Assembly (NCBI GenBank): GCA_031291615.1
Contig: JARLIS010000063.1
Span: forward strand, 1 to 64,000
Direction of reading: 5' to 3'
DNA length: 64,000 nt
DNA from: Parvibaculum sp.
GTDB taxonomy: Bacteria > Pseudomonadota > Alphaproteobacteria > Parvibaculales > Parvibaculaceae
Under the pieces are notes generated by a model. It was given only the letters and a program-made list of their open reading frames with translations, ran no database searches and was not told the origin of the DNA. The translations under genes and the position numbers were made by a program. Numbering within the stretch: position 1 is the stretch's first letter; every line of letters starts with the position of its first letter. Positions 49,011-57,508 of the stretch are shown piece by piece.

Positions 49011-50201
49011 GTGACGGGTGGTGTTGCCGCGAGTGAGGGAAGCGTGCGGGCGACCACCTCCGCTCCACAAGTGGCTGTGCAGGTCGCGGAAGCTGTCGTC
49101 TTTAGTGGACCACCGCTGTCCGAAGTCCTCCCGAACTTCCTTGACCTGATGACGAAGGACCAAGGCTGGAAAGGCCAAACTCTTGCTCAGAACTCCACCA
49201 CCTATCGCATGTTCCAGCAGGTATGTGGTGATCGGCCGGTTCAGGCTTACCGGCGGACGGACTTGGCTATCTTCTACGACACGCTTCGCGGGCTTCCATC
49301 GATGTATTCACGGAAGGCTGAATGGCATGACATGCCGCTTCAAGCGATAGTCGAAGCCACATGCGATCTTGACGTTGAGCGCCTGACTATGAAGACGATG
49401 AAGCGTCATTTCTCTGCACTAGGCCGATTGTTCTCATACCTGAAACGTCGCGGTGCCTACGTCGGAGACAATCCAGCGCACGGTTTCGAGTTTCCGTCCA
49501 AGGGACGCTCACTATCTGAACGTACCGGATGGAAGGGCGAGAAGCTCACAAAGCTATTTGCGTCACCTGTATGGGCAGGGTGTCTTTCTGCGGCGCGGCG
49601 AACAAAACCGGGCTCCGAAGTCGTCAAGGATGAGAAATACTGGCTTCCTATTCTCGGGCTCTATCACGGGAACCGCTTGGAAGAATTCGCGCAGCTTCTT
49701 CGGAGTGACATTCGCTTCGATCATGACATCTGGTACTTCGACATCAACGATGAAGAGATGAAGCAGTTGAAGAACGAGCAGTCGATACGGCGCGTTCCCA
49801 TTCATCCGACGGTGAAGTCACTTGGCTTCTTGGAATATGTCGAGGCGGTCGCGCCTATGCCGACACAGCGAATATTCCCTCAATTGGAGCCGGGCGGACC
49901 TGACAAAAAGCTCGGCTTCTATTTCAGCAAATGGTTTTCTCGCTACAGGCAGGACGTGGGCATCTACGAACGTGGTTTGGACTACCACTCGCTTCGGCAC
50001 AGCGTGACCACGAAGCTCTTTTCCATGTCTGTTGAAGAGTATTTGATTGACGAACTCACCGGTCATGCGGGCGGCGGGATCAGCCGAAGGAAATATAAGG
50101 CGGACGGCGAGATACCGCTGAGTGCTCTGTACGGCGCCATTTGTAAAATCGAGTGGCCGGAGGTTTCTTTTGGGAAGAAGCTTCAATTAAAGACTGCTTG
50201 A
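49011..50201 (+). CDS. int: Tyrosine recombinase (integrase)
   Basis: The site-specific recombinase of the element. All catalytic residues are present: Arg222 (GNRLEE), His326 and Arg329 (HSLRHSVTT), His352 (GHAGG) and Tyr362 (SRRKYKAD). The N-terminal core-binding domain spans about residues 50-180 (LTMKTMKRHFSALGRLFSYLKRRGAYVGDNPAHGFEFP). At 396 residues it lacks the longer arm-binding N-terminus of the DUF6538-type integrases it resembles; the coding-like sequence before 49011 is interrupted, so truncation is possible. It sits 3.7 kb from the left end, not beside an att site, which is unusual. Confidence 0.93.
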   Translation: MTGGVAASEGSVRATTSAPQVAVQVAEAVVFSGPPLSEVLPNFLDLMTKDQGWKGQTLAQNSTTYRMFQQVCGDRPVQAYRRTDLAIFYDTLRGLPSMYSRKAEWHDMPLQAIVEATCDLDVERLTMKTMKRHFSALGRLFSYLKRRGAYVGDNPAHGFEFPSKGRSLSERTGWKGEKLTKLFASPVWAGCLSAARRTKPGSEVVKDEKYWLPILGLYHGNRLEEFAQLLRSDIRFDHDIWYFDINDEEMKQLKNEQSIRRVPIHPTVKSLGFLEYVEAVAPMPTQRIFPQLEPGGPDKKLGFYFSKWFSRYRQDVGIYERGLDYHSLRHSVTTKLFSMSVEEYLIDELTGHAGGGISRRKYKADGEIPLSALYGAICKIEWPEVSFGKKLQLKTA

Positions 50202-50225
50202 AATTGCCAGTCTACCGGAGGTCCA

Positions 50226-51101
50226 ATGACGCTAATCATTTCCGTTGTATCGCGATGGGGCATTTGGCAACTGAGCGATCATCGTCTTACAGCCGGAGGC
50301 AATGTGGTTTCAGACGTGTCGATGAAGACGGTGCGCCTTGAAGCGGAAGACGGGAGGGCACTTATCGCCTATTCAGGCATTGGCAAGGTGGAGAACCTTG
50401 AAATTTCCGATTGGGTGCGGCGTGTTCTGCGCGGCCAACGGCGCACGATAGACCAGCACGTTCATCTTCTCTGGGAAAAAGCCAATAAGAGCCTTGCGCC
50501 GATATGTAGGCGAGAAAGAATCTCGCACTGGTTTTCGATTGCCGCCTATGTCGGAACTGAGCCACGGATTTACATAGTCCGCTATGTTGTTGGTTTTGGT
50601 TTTAAGATCGAAATGACGCCCATTCCGCTGCCAAAGCACTGCCTGATTGATCTGGCGGAAAGCAGCGGTCGAGTGTCGATCACTCGGAAAGATATAAATG
50701 ACATTCACGCCATCATCCGCACACGACGATTTAAACCGACTGTGGGAAAGGATGTTGCAGCGATGTTGGGGCGCCTGTGCAGGAAGGCGAATAGCGTCGA
50801 ACTTAGCGGGGTGAGCCCGAATAGCATCGTGTCGTACCTTGCCAAACCGAGCGAAGCATTCGTTACCTACTATCAGAATTGGCCTGAGGGCATGGAGAAG
50901 CCAATGACTAGCGACGTGGCTGGGGGATTTGATGTTAAAGAGCTAATTCAGGCCGTTTTTCCATATATGTCGGAGATTACTCTGGCGAATCTTACTGCGC
51001 TTGAGGAAGGCCGAGAGCCTAGCGCCGAGGTCAACCGAGATAAGATGAATAAATTGCTCAAGGGTGCTGACTTTGAACCTCGCGACGATCTAAAGGAATG
51101 A
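50226..51101 (+). CDS. Hypothetical protein, possibly Ntn-hydrolase-like
   Basis: A 291-residue protein with GGAGG before ATG 50226. It starts MTLIISVVSRWGIWQLSDHRLT; removal of Met would expose Thr, and the following SDHRLT resembles the SDxRxT segment of proteasome-like Ntn hydrolases. ALIAYSGIGKVENLEISDWVRRVL could be the next helix pair. This is pattern resemblance only, and a search is needed. It follows the integrase by 24 bp. Confidence 0.6.
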   Translation: MTLIISVVSRWGIWQLSDHRLTAGGNVVSDVSMKTVRLEAEDGRALIAYSGIGKVENLEISDWVRRVLRGQRRTIDQHVHLLWEKANKSLAPICRRERISHWFSIAAYVGTEPRIYIVRYVVGFGFKIEMTPIPLPKHCLIDLAESSGRVSITRKDINDIHAIIRTRRFKPTVGKDVAAMLGRLCRKANSVELSGVSPNSIVSYLAKPSEAFVTYYQNWPEGMEKPMTSDVAGGFDVKELIQAVFPYMSEITLANLTALEEGREPSAEVNRDKMNKLLKGADFEPRDDLKE

Positions 51102-51135
51102 GTCTATCGGACCTACGGTCGCGCTGAAACGCTTT

Positions 51136-51587
51136 CCCGCCACCTTCAATGCCCGTTCGGACACAGTAGCAACGAAGCCAATGTTTCGCTCTGCGTTCAA
51201 ATCGCGGCGCTGCATCGTCCCATGAGCGGGTTCTTTGAGTGGAAAACTGAGGGGAAAGTGAAGCGGCCCTTTTACGTGACGATGACCTCAGGCGAACCCA
51301 TGTCAGTGGCGGGGATATGGGACACCTGCACGCGCGACGGAAAGGCCCTGCACTCTTGCTCTATCGTCACAACCGACGCCAACAAGGTCATGGGGGAGAT
51401 ACACGACCGGATGCCGGTGGTCTTGGGGAAGGAGGATTTTGGCGCTTGGCTGTCAGCTAACAAGGGACAGGAGTTGCTTGTACCGTGCCCTGACGATTGG
51501 ATTAAGGCTACTGAGGTAAGCAGCTACGTCAACAAGGTAGCGAACCAAGGGGCGGAATGTATAAAGCCGTTTGCATTGGAGTCTTAG
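51136..51587 (+). pseudogene. SRAP (YedK) C-terminal fragment
   Basis: The second half of a SRAP gene. The first 185 bp repeat 46609-46794 but lack one base in the run before MSGFFEW, which breaks the frame; an open stretch from ATG 51222 encodes 121 residues: MSGFFEWKTEGKVKRPFYVTMTSGEPMSVAGIWDTC, then SIVTTDANKVMGEIHDRMPVVL with the active-site histidine. The N-terminal catalytic Cys2 is absent. It complements the fragment at 46402. Confidence 0.85.
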
Positions 51588-51629
51588 CTAGCTCGACAGT
51601 CTGCGCCGCCTAGAAGGGAATAACATCAG

Positions 51630-52163
51630 ATGTCATCCGGCAAAGAGAAAATCGCATTCAAGGAGGCTTATGCCGTTGTTGGAGAGCTAATCTTGCTCGC
51701 TACGGCGCTAGACCACCAATGCAACCATGTCCTAATTCAGGTGTTGAATTTGGGTGGGGCACCCTTACTAGAACCAGTGGTCGCTACACTTGATCCCGTG
51801 CGCAAAATCGAAATCCTCAAAGAGCGTGCCAAGCATATCGGTCATGTAGCGTGGAAGACGCCGCTCATCAAATACCTAGAAAAGGTAGAAAAGATAAATG
51901 CTCAGCGCAATATCGCTTGTCACAGACCCCTAATACCTGACGGCGACGATGCTGTGTTTGGCTCGGTTGCTGCCGCGAAGCTGCTGAAAAATCTGTACAA
52001 GGATCGCCCCTCAGCGGCCGACCTCAAGAAGACAATTGCACTGGGAGAGGTGGCCCTCGGCGAAGGAATAAATTTGATTGAGAATTTTGAACGCTTTAAC
52101 AAAGAGTATGAACTGAGAAATTCTACAAGTCACAAACCGACTACCCCCGAGTCCTTACGTTAG
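51630..52163 (+). CDS. Hypothetical helical protein with HEPN-type RNxxxH motif
   Basis: A 177-residue all-helical protein: IAFKEAYAVVGELILLATALDHQCNHVLIQVLN, then KINAQRNIACHRPLI with Arg93...His98, which fits the R-x4-H (RNxxxH) ribonuclease motif of HEPN toxins and defence effectors. The rest has helices rich in leucine. GAAGGGA lies upstream of the ATG. It converges on a four-helix membrane protein gene, overlapping its stop by four bases. A HEPN assignment is an inference from this motif and helical content. Confidence 0.6.
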   Translation: MSSGKEKIAFKEAYAVVGELILLATALDHQCNHVLIQVLNLGGAPLLEPVVATLDPVRKIEILKERAKHIGHVAWKTPLIKYLEKVEKINAQRNIACHRPLIPDGDDAVFGSVAAAKLLKNLYKDRPSAADLKKTIALGEVALGEGINLIENFERFNKEYELRNSTSHKPTTPESLR

Positions 52164-52711
52164 AAGCCCCCGGCAACGAACACAAAGTAGATATAAGAGG
52201 CCAAATAGAGAATGGTTTGGATGCCCATGTACTGATTATATTCGTCTTCCGCGAAGTCGAACTTAGCCGCCCACGAAAATTGCGTCACTACCAACTCCTT
52301 CATTACCAACAGATCAATTAGAAGCGCGAGAGCAGCACAAATGGCAAAGCCGACCGCAGCATGGAAATTGCCAAGTGATTTCACATGAAAAAGAAACTGA
52401 TAGTCGAAAACGGTGATCGCTACGTTCAACAAGCCGAGAAATAAGCTCGCAGTCAAAACTTGTCCCCGTTGTCCCGCATACCAAACCACGGCATGACTTA
52501 CGAATATCGAGCAAAGGGACTGAGCTATGAAGAAGAGGAAAAAGCCTGACGTGGCAGATAGTTCTACGTAATCAGGAACGGACAAATATCTGAAATTGCC
52601 AATAGCTAATATTGCATAAGCAGCGTTAGCAATCGTAATCACTGATGCTAAAAAATTCACGGCACGCTCGTTCATTCCTGACCCCAAATAGTCGACGAAT
52701 TTCTGCTCCAT
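52160..52711 (-). CDS. Hypothetical four-helix membrane protein
   Basis: A 183-residue integral membrane protein with four or five hydrophobic segments (FLASVITIANAAYAILAIG, GFFLFFIAQSLCSIFVSHAVVWY, LTASLFLGLLNVAITVFDYQFLF, AAVGFAICAALALLIDLLVM, and a terminal one). No known family seen. Its coding strand is AT-richer than the host. It is tail-to-tail with the HEPN-like gene; the convergent arrangement means they are not one operon. Confidence 0.65.
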   Translation of the reverse strand: MEQKFVDYLGSGMNERAVNFLASVITIANAAYAILAIGNFRYLSVPDYVELSATSGFFLFFIAQSLCSIFVSHAVVWYAGQRGQVLTASLFLGLLNVAITVFDYQFLFHVKSLGNFHAAVGFAICAALALLIDLLVMKELVVTQFSWAAKFDFAEDEYNQYMGIQTILYLASYIYFVFVAGGF

Positions 52712-52836
52712 TTAATCTGAGTACAGAAATATTTTATCACAAATTTACGTGCGGCCTATCGTGGGGTGGTCTCCGTCTATTGTCCCCCGTACCGGGTCGC
52801 GCCCGCACGCACAGAACAGCACCCGCTCGCAACCGC

Positions 52837-53145
52837 CTAGGCGCGCGAAGGAATGTCCTTAGTCGCCACCGGCTGTCTCACTTCAATCCCCACAACAGGC
52901 CACCTGTCAGCGAAGGCTTGGGCCGTCGCCAGATCGGGAAGGTAGAGGTGGGTTGCGTCCATCCCTCGCTGACCAGACGGCACCCACGCAAAGCCGTCTT
53001 TCCCAAGTGTCGCCTCAAGCCACCGCGCCATGTCGTTCAATGCGTGCCCGAGGCCGCCCTTAGGGATGCCAATGGTCAGCCGAACGGGCATCGTCTGCTC
53101 AGCTCGGTGGCGTTGGTCCCGGATCAGGTTCGCTCGCTGCATCAT
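52837..53145 (-). CDS. Hypothetical protein
   Basis: A roughly 102-residue protein: MPVRLTIGIPKGGLGHALNDMARWLEATLGKDGFAWVPSGQRGMDATHLYLPDLATAQAFADRWPVVGIEV. The alternation of strands and helices looks like a small alpha/beta fold. The start at 53145 (MMQRANLIRDQ) is uncertain; the frame remains open to 53205. It diverges from the serine recombinase gene. Confidence 0.5.
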   Translation of the reverse strand: MMQRANLIRDQRHRAEQTMPVRLTIGIPKGGLGHALNDMARWLEATLGKDGFAWVPSGQRGMDATHLYLPDLATAQAFADRWPVVGIEVRQPVATKDIPSRA

Positions 53146-53370
53146 GGGGAAAGGTCGATTGCCGGTTGTTCCTATTATGTTCAGGCTACATGATTGGCTG
53201 GCCAACGCCAGTCCGGCCCTTCCAAGTCAGGTATGACCGCCCTCCCTGCCCCCTAGAATGCCCCTAGGAGTCCCACAGGAGCCCCGTGGGGAGTCTTTGC
53301 GGTCCTAGAGCTGCCATCCTAGCTCTCGAAGCCGAAACGCCCCAGCGAGTCAAGGGCTTGGACTACGTTA

Positions 53371-53466
53371 TGTCTCTTATTCTATACCTTGAGTGACATT
53401 CCTCTTGACGTGTCTCATTTCATGTCTCATATCTATGTTCTCGCATAGCTTAGGACATAGGAGACA
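53371..53466. promoter_or_regulatory. Possible binding region for the serine recombinase
   Basis: Upstream of the recombinase start, TGTCTC occurs at 53371, 53411 and 53423 on the plus strand and inverted (GAGACA) at 53461-53466, with CTATG/CATAG arms between. This could be a crossover or autoregulatory site. Confidence 0.45.
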
Positions 53467-53469
53467 CAC

Positions 53470-54030
53470 ATGGCCGTGGTCGGATACGCCCGCGTCTCGA
53501 CGACAGGGCAGAGCCTCGACGTTCAGCTTGAACAACTAGCGAGGGCAGGATGCGAGAAGGTCTTCAGCGAGAAGCGGAGTGGCCTCGACGGCAAGCGCCC
53601 GGAGTTGGCGAACTGTCTCGACTATGTTCGGGACGGCGACACCCTCTTGGTGACAAAGCTCGACCGCCTCGCGCGCTCCACCACTGACCTCTATCGAACC
53701 ATCGAGACTTTGAAGAGCAAGGGCGTCGGATTTCGTGTGGTGGATGATCCGACAATCGACACCACCTCGCGCACCGGCAAACTCATCATGGGCATCCTCG
53801 CGTTGATCGCGGAGTTTGAGACCGACATCCGCAAAGAGAGGCAGATGGATGGCATCGCAAAGGCGAAGGCCGACAAAAAGCAGTTCGGGCCACCACGCAA
53901 AATCGAAGACGCAGGCAAAGCAGAGATCAGGCGGAAGCGTGCCGAGGGAGTGCTTATCAAAGACCTCATGGCCGAGTACAAGCTTTCCAAGGCTCACGTC
54001 TATCGCATCCTGAGTGGCACTCCGGCATGA
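53470..54030 (+). CDS. Serine recombinase (resolvase/invertase family)
   Basis: A 186-residue small serine recombinase. The catalytic serine is Ser10 in VGYARVSTTGQSLDVQ; LVTKLDRLARSTTDLYRTIETLKSKGVGFRVVDDPTIDTTSRTGKLIMGILALIAEFETDIRKERQMDGIAKAKA spans the core and E helix; the C-terminal helix-turn-helix is IRRKRAEGVLIKDLMAEYKLSKAHVYRIL. This is full length. It overlaps the next gene by four bases (ATGA). Confidence 0.94.
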   Translation: MAVVGYARVSTTGQSLDVQLEQLARAGCEKVFSEKRSGLDGKRPELANCLDYVRDGDTLLVTKLDRLARSTTDLYRTIETLKSKGVGFRVVDDPTIDTTSRTGKLIMGILALIAEFETDIRKERQMDGIAKAKADKKQFGPPRKIEDAGKAEIRRKRAEGVLIKDLMAEYKLSKAHVYRILSGTPA

Positions 54031-54443
54031 CGAAGAAAATCCCTCTGCCGTTGCCCGTCGCCATGATCTATCGCGCCGTTGCCGAGCTTGAGAAGGCATA
54101 CCCAGGTCGCAAGTTCACGCCGGACGGCCACCTTGTCGGTTCAATTGGAGAAGTGGTCGCCGCTGAAGCGTTGGGCCTCACGCTCTATCCGATGTCTCAG
54201 GCCGGGCACGATGCCTATGACGCCAACGGCGATGTCCAAATCAAGATGACGGCGGGAACGAGCATTGCCATGTATGCCGAATGTGTGCGCTTGGTGGTCC
54301 TGCGTGTCGCCTCGCCTGAGGAAGCTGAGATTGTTTACGACGGTCCCGGCGCACCGGCATGGGCGCAAGCTGGCAAGATCGGCAAGAATGGTCAGCGGGT
54401 TATCAGTCTGAAGAGACTCCGCGACATTGCTAGGGCCGGGTGA
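54027..54443 (+). CDS. DUF6998-like protein with restriction-endonuclease-like core
   Basis: A 138-residue protein: IYRAVAELEKAYPGRKFTPDGHLVGSIGEVVAAEALGLTLYPMSQAGHDAYDANGDVQIKMTAGTSIAMY. GE...GHDA...DVQIK has the E-D-QxK layout of PD-(D/E)xK nucleases. I associate it with the DUF6998 family from memory, unverified. Its ATG overlaps the recombinase stop, so the two are translated together. It may be a nuclease accessory or a single-gene defence or anti-competitor factor. Confidence 0.65.
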   Translation: MTKKIPLPLPVAMIYRAVAELEKAYPGRKFTPDGHLVGSIGEVVAAEALGLTLYPMSQAGHDAYDANGDVQIKMTAGTSIAMYAECVRLVVLRVASPEEAEIVYDGPGAPAWAQAGKIGKNGQRVISLKRLRDIARAG

Positions 54444-54632
54444 GCAATTAGGTTGCACTATCCCTGAGGGGAACCTACCGCATTTTGCCTTTTGCCCGCT
54501 GCCAGATCGCAATGAAGTGCGGCTTCCGCAATTACCCTGCACTAACTGGACGATATTCCATTCTAGCGCGTCACCTACAAAGTCACTTCAGTTTTCCCGG
54601 CTGACGAAGAGGACGACGCCTCTCACGGTTAT

Positions 54633-54846
54633 CAATCAAGTCCTACTGATTGAACGGGGGTAGTGTCTGCCTAAAGACCAATTACCCCACACTAATTGAG
54701 CGAGGGAGCGACCTCAACGGTTGAGCAATTAACCCCCACAAATTGAACGGGGGAGTTTCCGCCTCCTAAGCAATTACCCCCTACTTATTGAACGGGGCGC
54801 GCGTTTCCGCGTCCCAGACAATTCCCCTCCCCAATTGAATGAAGTC
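54633..54846. repeat. Five-unit array, about 46-bp period
   Basis: CAATTA-type boxes start at 54633, 54679, 54726, 54771 and 54819, and each is followed 15-16 bp later by ATTGAAC-GGGG. Each unit is about 28 bp of similar sequence plus 17-20 bp of looser sequence (often GTTTCCGC-like). Degenerate copies begin at 54444 and 54529. It fills the gap between the nuclease-like gene and the small DNA-binding-like gene. Iterons of a replication origin or a partition site are the likeliest explanations. Confidence 0.8.
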
Positions 54847-54928
54847 GCCCTCGTACGTTTGTAACGAGGCCTTCTTTATTTTTCGAAATGCACCTATCGC
54901 TTCCCAGCGAAATCAATAGGCAACCATC

Positions 54929-55201
54929 TTGACCAAGAAAACCTACATCGGGCGTAGCCGCGACGCCGTACCATTCGACATTGCGTTGGATCGCGCTTCG
55001 CTAGACGCCGCGCATGCGTCAGTTGACAACATCAAAACGCTGACAGGCATCGACGCTTCCATTCCGATCATCGTCCGCACTGCCCTACGCTATCTCACTC
55101 GCCATCTTCAGAACCTCCCAAAAGGCACCGATGCCGAGACGGCTGGGTTGCGCTTGAAGGTGGATGTCATGGCGGCGGCCAGAGGTATCGCGAGCGTCTA
55201 G
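54929..55201 (+). CDS. Small protein, possible ribbon-helix-helix DNA-binding protein
   Basis: A 90-residue protein from TTG 54929: VPFDIALDRASLDAAHASVDNIKTLTGIDASIPIIVRTALRYLTRHLQNL. A strand followed by two helices would fit a ribbon-helix-helix fold, but the match is weak. It lies between the repeat array and the helicase gene, so binding to the array is a natural hypothesis. Confidence 0.55.
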   Translation: MTKKTYIGRSRDAVPFDIALDRASLDAAHASVDNIKTLTGIDASIPIIVRTALRYLTRHLQNLPKGTDAETAGLRLKVDVMAAARGIASV

Positions 55202-55279
55202 GACTACGCCTCGCACCCCGACATCAAACTCACTTCATTTTCCTAGGAGGCCGCGCGAAAGTGTGGCTCACGACCCGTC

Positions 55280-57247
55280 ATGCCTCAAACACATCGCCTG
55301 CGCCTTCGCGTGGCAGTACCAACACAAGTCTGGAATGTCGATGCCGACGACATCCACAAGGGTATTAGCCACCACAATCTGACCGTCCCCGCACATCAGA
55401 AGCTAATCGCCACTCTAACGCGCCACGGCAACGACCTCGACCAGAACCATAAAGATGTTCTCTTGGCACTTGTTGGGTCGATGACGGAAATGGCGCAAGG
55501 AAAGATCGAAGGCCGATATGCGTTCGGTCTGCCAACCGGGTTCGGCAAAACGTCCGCCGTCACCTCTTGGGTGTCAACGCTCTATCGACCCGGGAGCCCA
55601 CGCCATCATCTTTCCATCTCGATAGCGGCAAGCAAGGTTGAAGCTCTATGCGACGTTCAACGCGAACTGATCAGAGCGGGCGTTCCGGCAGAATTGATCA
55701 GTCTCATTCACAGCTACAAGGGCATGGATGAGTGGCAGCCGGGAATGGAGATACCGGAGGGCTTCGCTTCGATCCCGGCAACATTGTCGGACGAAGACCG
55801 CCCCATCGTTTTAGTGACGCACAACAAGGTGCGGGGAGACGCAGGGCTCAATCGCTTCGCCAGCTATAGGGGCAGACCCCGCGACCTCATGCTGTACGAC
55901 GAAAGCCTAATCATCTCCGACAGCACCGGAATTAATATCACCCTGTTACGCGGTGCGCTTGGATGGTTCCGTGAAGTAAGCGGCGACACAGAGAAGTATG
56001 CCGAGGTCATCTCGTACCTAACGAACGCAATTGGCATAATCCAAACGGAGTTGGACTGGCAACAGCAGAGTGGGACTTTAGGTGGTGTTATCTCGCTGCC
56101 GGTCCTCGACCATGAGACCGAACTGAAATACGTCTGCCTTCTGCCGACCAGCAATGTCATGGAGCCCGCCGTGAAGCTCCTATCTCTGCATCGATCACCC
56201 TTGCGTGTCGTCTCTACGGCACAAGGTGGCGTAGTGCAATACGACATCAGTGTGCCGAGGGAACTTGGGAATATTCTCGTTCTCGATGCCTCTTACCCAA
56301 TCCGGTCCCTCATCCACCTTGACGCCACGATCCGCGATGCGGAGACGAGCTTGGATGTCGTCAAACGCATTGGCGTTCCCTTCTCGCACCTCAAGTCATT
56401 TGAGAACGTCAACATCAATCAGATGTTCACTGGCGGTGGCAGAGCGACGCTGGGGGAAGATTTTCTGAAGCCCCAACCCAATCAGCGAATGACGAAGGAG
56501 ATTGCGGAGGTTGTCAAATCGATCCCGCCCGCCGAAGCCATCCTGATCTTCACCTACAAGAAGCGTCCGGGCGACAGGGTGAACTTCAAGGGCATTCTCA
56601 CCAGCGCTCTCGAACGAGCCGGAATTGATGTCAGAGCGAAGCTTGCTGACGGAAAGAGCCGCGTCAACATCGTGACATGGGGAATGGAAACGAACCTCAA
56701 CAACTACGCGCACTGCTCAACGGTGATCCTCGCTGGCGTCCTTCAGCGGTCCCCCATCGACCTAACTGCCAGCTTCATCGGCCAGTCAGACGACCTTCAA
56801 AAGCCGATACTGACGAATGTGTTGAGGGAGCTTGGATCATCGGAAGTCACTCATATGATCTACCAAGCTCTCTCTCGCGGCAGTTGCCGTGTCATGCAGG
56901 CCGGGAAGGCCAAGCCCATGACTGCATACATTGTCCATCGCTATCCGGCGATCAGGGGCGCCTTGGAAAAGGTCATGCCAAAAGCCAAGTGGTGTGAATG
57001 GTCTCCGCTGCTTGAAGTTAAATCACACCCCAGTGGTCTGGCTGCGACAACGGCGACCAAAGTTGTCGAGTTCCTGGGAACTCTTTCCAATGACCAAAAT
57101 TCAATCTCGACAACCGCTCTGCGCAAGTCGATGAAGTTGAGCGTAAGTCCGGCTGTGTACGTAGACGCTATCCGTAAGGTGACCCAGATGTGCGCTTGGC
57201 AGCACAGCGGACGGAGTCTCGTGAGACAATTTCACGAGGTCACCTAA
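55280..57247 (+). CDS. SF2-type helicase, probable element replication or repair protein
   Basis: A 655-residue protein with helicase motifs: Walker A GLPTGFGKT (residues 83-91), a DEAD-box equivalent LMLYDES (about 204-209), IVLVTHNKV before it, ILIFTYKKRP at the start of the second RecA domain and QALSRGSCR (529-537) as motif VI. The last 80 residues look like a helix-turn-helix (STTALRKSMKLSVSPAVYVDAIRKV). AGGAGG lies 29 bp upstream of the ATG, further than normal, so the start is uncertain. With the array and the small protein upstream it is the best candidate for the element's replication initiator/helicase. Confidence 0.78.
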   Translation: MPQTHRLRLRVAVPTQVWNVDADDIHKGISHHNLTVPAHQKLIATLTRHGNDLDQNHKDVLLALVGSMTEMAQGKIEGRYAFGLPTGFGKTSAVTSWVSTLYRPGSPRHHLSISIAASKVEALCDVQRELIRAGVPAELISLIHSYKGMDEWQPGMEIPEGFASIPATLSDEDRPIVLVTHNKVRGDAGLNRFASYRGRPRDLMLYDESLIISDSTGINITLLRGALGWFREVSGDTEKYAEVISYLTNAIGIIQTELDWQQQSGTLGGVISLPVLDHETELKYVCLLPTSNVMEPAVKLLSLHRSPLRVVSTAQGGVVQYDISVPRELGNILVLDASYPIRSLIHLDATIRDAETSLDVVKRIGVPFSHLKSFENVNINQMFTGGGRATLGEDFLKPQPNQRMTKEIAEVVKSIPPAEAILIFTYKKRPGDRVNFKGILTSALERAGIDVRAKLADGKSRVNIVTWGMETNLNNYAHCSTVILAGVLQRSPIDLTASFIGQSDDLQKPILTNVLRELGSSEVTHMIYQALSRGSCRVMQAGKAKPMTAYIVHRYPAIRGALEKVMPKAKWCEWSPLLEVKSHPSGLAATTATKVVEFLGTLSNDQNSISTTALRKSMKLSVSPAVYVDAIRKVTQMCAWQHSGRSLVRQFHEVT

Positions 57248-57256
57248 GTAGCCCAT

Positions 57257-57281
57257 CCCTATAAGAAAGAATTCTATAGGG
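57257..57281 (+). terminator. Hairpin after the helicase gene
   Basis: CCCTATA (57257-57263) pairs with TATAGGG (57275-57281), nine bases after the stop; outer CCAT/ATGG bases extend it. No strong T-run follows, so termination is uncertain. Confidence 0.4.
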
Positions 57282-57508
57282 AATGGCTAATTAGTTTCAG
57301 ATGCCCGACGCCGAAACAAACTAACAGAGGTTACCTTCGTGCGCACCTTCAGAACGCACATCAATAGCTAGTGAGCGCCTTCCGTCAACTGAACATGCCC
57401 CTACAGGTATCTTCGGTTGTGCGGGAGGCGTTTTTTCAGAAGGGCTTGCGGGGGGAGTCATCTGCGGTGCTAGACTCAATTTTCATGATCACCAGCGGGG
57501 GCCTTTAA

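Noticed and set aside
54633..54846. CRISPR array
   Set aside because: Units are only about 28 bp with much variation between copies, the intervening 17-20 bp are partly similar to each other, and no cas genes are near.
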